Positions 57,638 through 64,000 of a DNA stretch of 64,000 nucleotides are shown one piece after another. Both the position numbers and the translations under genes were made by a program. The stretch's first letter is position 1. Each line of letters begins with the position of its first letter. Source of the DNA: Bimuria novae-zelandiae CBS 107.79. Lineage: Eukaryota; Ascomycota; Dothideomycetes; Pleosporales; Didymosphaeriaceae. The stretch is taken from the NCBI GenBank assembly GCA_010015655.1, contig ML976720.1, positions 238,111-302,110 of the forward strand. The letters run 5' to 3'. The notes beneath the pieces were generated by a model, which worked only from the letters and a program-made list of their open reading frames with translations, was not told the DNA's origin and made no database searches.

Positions 57638-57860
57638 TATTAAATTAAAGGGTAATCTTAATAAGATAGAATAATTATTAATTAATTTAAGGTTATTCTC
57701 TCTTATCTAAGTATCTAAGAGGTAAGACGCCTCTATATCCCTTACTTTGTTATAGAATGCAAGGGTGGAAGCCGCTTTAGGCAAGGACGGAATGCGTCTC
57801 CGATAAGGGTACAGGTGCGCCAGCCACCTTGCCAAAACAAAGGGACCATGTAATCGGACA
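57638..57860 (-). repeat. Element E LTR (5' copy)
   Basis: 223 bp, the same length as its partner. Its left end has TATTAAATTAAAG where the partner has TGTCAGATTAAAG, a cluster of RIP transitions. Its right end is identical. Confidence 0.9.
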
Positions 57861-60844
57861 ATAATAAAGAATTATTTATTATTATTATTACTACCATTAT
57901 TAAGTGGCGCGTAGGACTTGCTTCTACCTAAACTATAATTTAAGTTCTTTTAGATTATTAATCCTTAGAATACTTTATAACTACTAAGGTCCTTAATACT
58001 TATTAAGTTTGCTAGTATAAAATACTATCTTCATTTAACTTTTAGATTAAATACACGCTAGGTAAAAGTAACGCTAAAGCTAATATTTTAAGTTAATAAG
58101 AATAAAATCTTGCGGATCTTAAGACTATTTAAAATAATAATTATAGCTAAGTATTCCTAGGGCTCTATTAACTTAACCCCTAAATTAACTCTAACCTAGC
58201 CTAGACCTATATTAAGAAATCTAATGCTAAAGTTAACGTGTTCGCCTTATTAACTAATAAAGATATTATAAGTCTAGATTCTTATTAACTTATTAAAGCC
58301 TTGCTACAGGAGAACCGCCTTAGATTTATTATAAAATACTAGTCCCTACTAGAGAAATATTAGATTTATAATAGTCTTATTCTGTATAATAACAGACTGT
58401 GCGTCCCTCCCGAATCTACTCTATGTACCCGCCTTATCCGGGAAATCCATAATTAGAAGTCAACGGCTTATCTAGGTTATATAAAAACCTACCAGTTGCT
58501 CTCTCGAAAGTACTACTGGAAGGGAATAGAAGCTACCTATAAGTAGTATATATAAAACTACATTTCCTGCCAACGTGCACACCTAAGGCAGACTCCTACT
58601 CTAGGGTTTTTATATCTATTACCTATCCCTAATAGGCCTATATAATATCTATGCATCGACTTTAAGGAATTTCCTAAAGACAAGGCTAGATATAATTAGA
58701 TTATAGTAGTTATTAATTAACTATCTAAATAAGTAGTATCTATTTCTTACTATAAATTAATTAATGCCCGCGAAATAGCTAACTTATTTATATAATAGGT
58801 GTACTAATTTAGATATACTCTAGAGTCTATTATCTCTAATTAAGGTCCTTAGTTTGTTTCTACATTCTAGTTAGAGTTTTATTAAATTATAGACGTTAAA
58901 GTGAAGCTATCTACCACGTACTATAAAGAGATAAATGGCTAGATAGAAATTATAAACAAGTATATTAACTAGAGGCTACGCCCCTTCGTATCCTACTATT
59001 AGGATAACTAGAGTTTACTTCTACCCCTGATCCATCGAGCGCAGGTCACTCTACTCTATTTAGCTATTAATATATTACCCTACCAGATCCTGTATAGCTC
59101 TAAACCCTGTTAAAGTTAGGATTAGAATCCTACCTTATTTACTAAGCCCTAAGATTGTTTAAATATTAAAGATACTTAATTACTAGCTAAATAAATGCAT
59201 GCCGCTTAACAGCTAGTAAAAGAAAATATAAAATAAATATAAGACTAAATATAAACTATAATTAATTAACACCGTCGCCTAGTTAACTAAAAAGTTAGTA
59301 ATATAGTCTATCTAGACGCTTATAACCTTACGGTGTTAAGACCTAGCTAAAAGCTATTTAATAAGTAAGAGGGCCCTTTTAAAGTAATAAAATAAGTTAG
59401 TTACTTATATAGACTTAAACTTCCTTTAGGGTCTTTAATTTATAATATTTTTACTTTAAACCTCCTCTGCAAAGATCTTTAAGACTTACTACTAGGATAA
59501 GAAGCTCTAAAACTGCTAGGTATCCTTATTAATAAAGTAGAGGAATAGGAAGTTAAGGAGATTTTAGCTAGTAAGCTATTTTAAAATACCCTTAAATATA
59601 GAGTTAAGTAGGTAAGATATAACCTAGATCTAGTATAGTATCTTATATTAAACTTTATAGGAGCCCCCTATAAGTTAAGATAATTTTATAATAAGTATTT
59701 AAATTACCTTAGACTTCTAAAGGTATTAAGTTAGTAGATATACTTATAAGAATAAGGAATAAAGTAGTAGGCCTAAGAGTTTTAAATTCTAATAGTATAA
59801 GAAAGAAAAGAAAGAAAAATAAAATTCTACTTTTTATTTAAATTAGAGGGCTTAAGTAAAACACCCTTAAGGGCAGCAGGCGCCTTCCTTTTCCCTTTAC
59901 CCTTTCCCTTCCCTTAACCCCCATCTAAAGCTATCCTTATGGTGTTATAAAGATCATCTACTACCTTCTCCACACGCCGCAGACAATCCTCTACTTACAT
60001 AGAAGCAGAATGATGCGCGAGTAGTAATTCTATAAAAGTTAGCCTAGCCTTACCCGCTTAGGTAACCTGTATAATTATGCCTAGGTCCTTTATAGCCTTA
60101 TTAAGCGCAGGTTAAAGGTTAGTAGCGTTCTTCTTACTAGCCCCCTCTTAATCCTGTAAGGCCCTTTTAAAAGTCTAAAATTTAGACTCCACAAAGTTAG
60201 GTACCTACCTAATCTATTATTAAAGTAAACTAGAATTAGAATTATTATACTTATAAAGTTATACTTTTTATTTTAAGAGGTATAATAGCTGCACTTTTTA
60301 AAAGATAGCTTAGGAAACTTATAATTAAGTATATTATTATAACTAAACGCACGTATATAGCGTAGATAGATAACTTAGTATACTTTTAAAAGCGCTTTAA
60401 AAGGAGCGTAGATAGGCATTATAAATTAAAATAATTATTAGTAGTATAAACACCTCTAAGATAGTCCTAAATACCTACTAAAGTTAAATTATTATAGGTT
60501 AATAAAGAAAGAACTAAGTTCTTAAAATCTACCTTTTTATACCTTGCTAATTATGGCTCTATTTATTTATAAAAAAAAGTAACCCCTTACCTATAAATAC
60601 TTATAAAATTATATTATATAGGCATGCTACGTAATTGCGTAGCTACTTTAAATATAGTCCTATTTAAGTGGCTACGCGCATAACTAGCGAAATAAGATAA
60701 ATAAAAATTAACTAATTAGTAAAGTTATAATTATTACTATAATATTACTAACTACGCTAGTTATTAGAAATAGTAAAAACGCGCGAAATAATTTATATAC
60801 GGCATAAATAAAAGACTATCTACAAGTTATAAAGGAGAGGGTAG

Positions 60845-61230
60845 TGTAACAGGAATAATTACTTATTAATACGAGAACCCTTAGCTAGTTAAGATAAAAT
60901 TTAAAATTATCTAAAAACTAATACTTATCTATATTAGACTAATTTCGGATCTATTAGACTAATAGGGAACTACGGATCCGATTCAGACCTATTTCAGTTC
61001 TATTAGACTGACGGTTAACCTATGGCAGATATGTGCTAGCTAGCCATCTAGGAAGAGGTGTATTTAGAGGAGCTTAGGGCCTTTATAGTTTAGTACCTTT
61101 TCCGTATCCTTTTGTACCAGGCCTATAGGCACTTAATTTATTCGAGGCTATATTCTTATACACGCACTCCTATATTCCTCTACTAGGAAATACGCCAACA
61201 TTAATCCTTTAAGTAACCTGCGCCGATACA
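60845..61230 (+). repeat. Element C right LTR
   Basis: It shows the opposite pattern to the left copy: its 5' part is RIP-mutated and its 3' part (CTGCGCCGATACA) is preserved. The two LTRs together therefore show independent mutation. Confidence 0.88.
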
Positions 61231-61235
61231 CTTAA

Positions 61236-61420
61236 AAATAAGGAGTATAAGATTAAAGCGATTAGGGACGTATAAAAGATTAGATATTAGTATAAGTACC
61301 TAGTAAAATAGGAAGGATAGCTAGAGAGCCATAATACGTCGGAACTAGTATAAAACCTTACGAACTATAAGATAGCGCTAAAGAGATTCCACGAGGAACA
61401 TCTAGAGGCGTTGCGACCAG
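61236..61420 (+). pseudogene. Element B chromodomain remnant
   Basis: Plus-strand translation around stops reads YKYLVK.EG.LESHNTSEL followed by a LTNYKIALKRFHEEH stretch. This fits a chromodomain in the usual C-terminal place of chromoviral integrases and directly continues the B reading broken by element C. Confidence 0.7.
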
Positions 61421-62094
61421 ATCTATAAAAAACTTAAAAATATTAAAAAATATAAAAGGATTAAAAGGAATAAATAAGTTAACCTATAACTAGCCAAAGT
61501 TAGATATAGGTAGTAATAGTAAAGCTAAAGCAAGGACGCTAGTAGCTATATTTAAAAAAAAAAGTTAAAGATTTTAGTAGTATGCTTTAGCTTTTTTTAC
61601 TTTTTATTAATATAATTTTCTTTAATTTATAATAACGCTCCTTTTCTTTTACAGTAGCTAATACCTCCTCTAGGTTAAGGACCTAATAATAAGCTTTATA
61701 AAGCTTTATAGCTATCTAGTGCTACTTTACCTTTATCTTTTAACGCTTAGTCTGCGTTAGAACCAGATTACACTAAGCTTTTACTTAAATATAATAAGTA
61801 TAAAAACTAGTAAATAATCTTACTATATATATTTTAGACCCTTCTTTTTATAATAACTACGCGAAGTTAGTATTTTTACGTTTATATTATAAATAGCCTT
61901 AATTTAGTCCTAGCGGCATTAATTAAAAGATATTTTTTAAAACTTTAGGCATAGTTAAGTAGATAATAAAAAAGGTAAAAAGTTAACTTATAATAAAGAT
62001 TTTAATAATTACTTATGCGCGCGCACGCTATCGCTGCTATATAATTATAAAATAAAAATTAAAATTAAAATAATTACTTTAAAAGGGGGGATAA

Positions 62095-62564
62095 TGTTAT
62101 AAGCTTAAAGAACCTAAACTATAATACTATAATAATTAAAGATAAATAAGGAGAAGTAAATAAAGTTATACTATAGCTAGCCTGTAAGGACTCGCGGGGC
62201 CACTTACATTAGTAGTAGTTACGTAATTATAATCTGCTAAGAACTAGCTTTAATACTAGATTAAAGGTAATCCGCTAAGGAACAGAATAATCGCTAGATT
62301 ACCTAAAAGTGAAAGAAGAAATAGACTAGTATATAGTATAATAAATCTCTTATATTATTTTCTTCCTTATAGTTAACTTATATATCTTTTACACGAGTAC
62401 GTTCTTTATATAAACTAATAATTATTTTATTTATTATAAGATTAAATTATATAGCTACGCGCTAAGTTATCGCATTGACTTATATTACTAAATAATTTAT
62501 AAAGTGCTACTTTAACCTTACTATCCTAACCTAGATCGGATCAAGGTTTAAGCGCCTCATACCA
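62095..62564 (+). repeat. Element B right LTR
   Basis: It starts TGTTATAAGC after the AAAAGGGGGG polypurine tract and ends GCGCCTCATACCA. It aligns with the left LTR (32847-33291) through CTATAGCTAGCCT and GACTCGCGGGGC, and through the 3' half. Confidence 0.8.
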
Positions 62565-62609
62565 TAATAGGTCTACCTTATTAATATTATATAACGCCTC
62601 TAGGGCAGC

Positions 62610-62611
<2 letters not shown>

Positions 62612-62669
<58 letters not shown>
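62612..62669. repeat. TAA microsatellite
   Basis: About 19 perfect units of TAA, just outside the right end of the nested stack. Confidence 0.95.
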
Positions 62670-62679
62670 TTTATGTATT

Positions 62680-62905
62680 TAGTTGCCTAATTAAGTAAGA
62701 TTTTAGCTTTACCTCTTAATTAACATAAAGCTGAGGGGGTGTGTGACGGTTCAGTACGGAAGCTTGGGCCACCCGCATACGTGCGGCTCGTGCACGTGAT
62801 CCACACAGTATATAGCTCCTGTAGAGTAGCTTCTCAATCAAAATAATGATTGCTTTAACAGTCTTTTTCGACGTTACAGATGCTAAAATTAACACTGAAT
62901 TCAAT
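62680..62905 (+). mobile_element. Possible Copia 3'-end/LTR scrap
   Basis: A purine tract GCTGAGGGGGTG is followed by TGTGACGGTTCAG and, 75 bases on, a TATATAG box. This looks like the end of a Copia coding region, a polypurine tract and the start of an LTR. No partner LTR is present, and the right boundary is not defined. A 62-codon minus frame covering it is not considered a gene. Confidence 0.3.
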
Positions 62906-63319
62906 AGAACGATCGATTACCGGATGACGTTTTGGATTATGTATCTTCTCGCCCTCACGGAAGCGCTCCATAAAGCTACTCACTGGGCTCTTTGGACCTG
63001 CTTTAACCCCAACACTTAGAACTTATCGAAGCATCCACTTTCACCGCACCGGTGCCTCCGCGCACATGCGACGACTTCGACGGAGACAATACGCCACAAT
63101 CTAACCCTTATCCAGACTCGTGCTATAACCACCCCCCCCTTCTCTTCCTGGGCGCTTAGTCTTTACTAGACCCTCCAAAGAGTAATATCACCACAGGCCG
63201 TGCGCCTCAAAAAGTCACTTCGCGTCGCAGACCCATCGACACCGTTACAAACGCCTTGTCGATTCCATCTTCGCTGTAAGCAAACGCTCCTCTTGCTTAG
63301 CACAAAGCCGCTCACCCAC

Positions 63320-63418
63320 ACATCCCCCACTCACAGACATCCCCCACTCACAGACATCCCCCACTCACAGACATCCCCCACTCATAGACATCCCCCACTC
63401 ACAGACATCCCCCCCTAC
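63320..63418. repeat. 17-bp minisatellite
   Basis: Five full units of ACATCCCCCACTCACAG (starts 63320, 63337, 63354, 63371, 63388; one unit has CATAG) plus a partial unit at 63405. Contiguous head-to-tail copies without spacers. It lies 10 bases beyond the stop codon of the following minus-strand gene. Confidence 0.95.
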
Positions 63419-63427
63419 GCGGCCCAC

Positions 63428-63988
63428 TCAAACCACGACCTTCACCCCCCTGCTCCACGCACCCCCTCTCTTCGCACAAAACCTCCTCTTACACCCCTCC
63501 TCAACACATAAACCCGAATGCTCATGCTCAACGACATGCCTCTCGAGCTCCTTGCTCGTGAGCAGGGTTCCGCCCCCGCAGTCCTCGCAGCGATACCTTA
63601 GCACGCTCTCCTTTGCCTTTTTAACGTCGCTGGCTCGTGTCGGCGAACCTGTGAGATGCCAGCGTATCAGTGTGGTTTCGGGCATGCTGAAGTCGGTGTC
63701 TGAATTCAGGGGCGGACTCGCTTCGTTTGCAGGTCTGGATGCGCTAATTGTATGCGTAGGAGCGGGATAGGAAGACGATGGTGTAGCAGGGGCAGGGAGA
63801 GGTGTGGGGTTGAACCGGAAGGTAGAAGTGGTGGCTAATACGGAGGGCTCGTCCTGTGCCGAGGACGCAATAGGCGTCTGATGCGGGAGCATAAACCCCT
63901 CGTCCTCAACTGCAAGACGATGGCTAGGGAAGGTAGGTAGTGTGAGTGTTGGTAGTGCAGGCGCCATATCCGGCTTCAGCAAAATCAT
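63428..63988 (-). CDS. C2H2-like zinc-finger protein, incomplete
   Basis: A 186-codon frame from ATG 63988-63986; an internal ATG at 63967 is an alternative. The first 120 residues are Pro/Ser/Thr-rich and disordered. Residues about 133-158 form one finger (YRCEDCGGG, then ERHVVEHEH). A second begins at about residue 161 (LCVEEGCKRRFC) with the spacing C-x4-C-x3-F of a classical C2H2 finger, but it never reaches its Leu and His residues. The frame ends in GVKVVV next to a minisatellite. Either an intron leads to a further exon, or the minisatellite replaced the original 3' end. The nuclear or transcriptional role is inferred from the finger only. An upstream exon beyond the window edge is possible. 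Confidence 0.55.
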   Translation of the reverse strand: MILLKPDMAPALPTLTLPTFPSHRLAVEDEGFMLPHQTPIASSAQDEPSVLATTSTFRFNPTPLPAPATPSSSYPAPTHTISASRPANEASPPLNSDTDFSMPETTLIRWHLTGSPTRASDVKKAKESVLRYRCEDCGGGTLLTSKELERHVVEHEHSGLCVEEGCKRRFCAKRGGAWSRGVKVVV

Positions 63989-64000
63989 CACAAATTCTTG

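Larger units (their letters stand above)
52525..57860 (-). mobile_element. Ty1/Copia element E, nested in C
   Basis: Two 223-bp LTRs (52525-52747 and 57638-57860) and a perfect ATAAT duplication (52520-52524 and 57861-57865) define a 5336-bp element lying in C's RNase H region. Coding is on the minus strand, with reverse transcriptase 54440-53589 and a degraded integrase and gag further right. A polypurine tract (AAGGGGGTG on minus) abuts the left (3') LTR. The same LTR family occurs as a solo LTR at 28383 and a deleted element at 31533. Confidence 0.93.
48679..61230 (+). mobile_element. Ty3/Gypsy element C, nested in B and hosting E
   Basis: LTRs are 48679-49063 (385 bp) and 60845-61230 (386 bp), starting TGTAACAGGAA. 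A perfect CTTAA duplication flanks it at 48674-48678 and 61231-61235. It interrupts B between the integrase tail and the chromodomain. Plus-strand domains through RIP stops: gag about 49600-50450; reverse transcriptase about 51590-52150 (VRKLNRDF..., YLDNILIYSN at about 51955); integrase about 58400-59330 (STAYLGYIKTYQLLSRKYYW, NYISCQRAHL, LCIDFKEFPKDKA). Net size without E is about 7.2 kb. It is among the most heavily AT-mutated parts of the window. Confidence 0.9.
32847..62564 (+). mobile_element. Outer chromodomain Ty3/Gypsy element B (nested host)
   Basis: The left LTR is 32847-33291 and the right LTR 62095-62564, both beginning TGTTA.. and sharing the GACTCGCGGGGC-type core and the GTTAACTTATATATC 3' half. 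A polypurine tract AAAAGGGGGG (62081-62090) precedes the right LTR. Subtracting four insertions leaves about 7 kb, a usual Gypsy size. Domains recovered on plus: a zinc knuckle near 35970 (CLCCGE...); reverse transcriptase near 37800-38235 ([11 protein letters not shown]), continued at 44977-45035 (LLMHPKKCEFHV); RNase H and integrase 45100-46730; an integrase tail reading APLDAELEL near 48650; and a chromodomain near 61240-61400 (IRDV.KIRY.YKYLVK.EG). Heavily RIP-mutated and inactive. Its 5-bp duplication could not be confirmed. Confidence 0.85.

Noticed and set aside
63320..63418. CRISPR-like or telomeric repeat
   Set aside because: The 17-bp units are contiguous without spacers and are not TTAGGG-type. 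The genome is eukaryotic, so this is a minisatellite.

Overview
The window is nuclear DNA of a filamentous ascomycete (Pezizomycotina, most likely a Dothideomycete). Evidence: short spliceosomal introns of 49-56 nt with GTANGT-type donors and CTRAY-type branch points, fungal gene families (a Far1/Ste5-like RING-PH-VWA scaffold, a cytochrome P450, a NACHT-ankyrin NLR with an N-terminal sigma-like motif), Fot1/pogo and Tc1/mariner transposons, chromodomain Ty3/Gypsy elements, and repeat-induced point mutation (RIP). The RIP-affected repeats are AT-rich and full of TAG/TAA stops, as expected from CpA to TpA change.

Layout. 1-1070 holds the tail of a RIP-decayed hAT transposon. 2202-4589 (-) is a 795-codon single-exon gene with a SAP-like helix pair and an ATP-grasp-like C-terminal motif. 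6186-7975 is a RIP-dead Fot1/pogo element and 8919-10221 a RIP-dead Tc1/mariner element, both with good terminal inverted repeats (TIRs) and TA target duplications. 11930-15528 (-) is the best gene: a five-exon, 1127-residue RING-PH-VWA protein. 18363-18871 is a 509-bp internally deleted Tc1-type element that keeps a small fused open frame. 20252-22812 is a 2.56-kb pogo element with a broken transposase.

25052-25613 (+) is a small SH3-domain gene with one frame shift. It converges on a P450 gene (27363-25651, -) that carries an internal stop. 28593-30808 (-) is a decayed NLR gene cut off at its 3' end by a solo LTR (28383-28592). 31533-31878 is an internally deleted member of the same LTR family.

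From 31.9 to 62.6 kb the window is one nested retrotransposon stack. An old chromodomain Gypsy element (B, 32847 to about 62564) contains four independent insertions: a Tc1-type element (33539-35270), Gypsy element D (38236-44971, duplication AATTG), a Fot1-type element (46736-48403, with a 165-base N gap), and Gypsy element C (48679-61230, duplication CTTAA). Element C itself contains Copia element E (52525-57860, duplication ATAAT). B, C and E are heavily but patchily mutated, while the two DNA transposons look nearly untouched, which gives a relative insertion order. B itself lies beside an older gag fragment that also carries a solo LTR (32177-32636, duplication ATTAG). The window ends with a TAA microsatellite, a possible LTR scrap, a 17-bp minisatellite and a C2H2-like gene that runs toward the right edge.

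The three or four cellular genes (SAP/ATP-grasp-like, RING-PH-VWA, SH3, P450) and the NLR share no visible pathway. This looks like a gene-poor, transposon-rich accessory region. The NLR, P450 and SH3 genes all carry inactivating changes, and only the two left-hand genes look intact.
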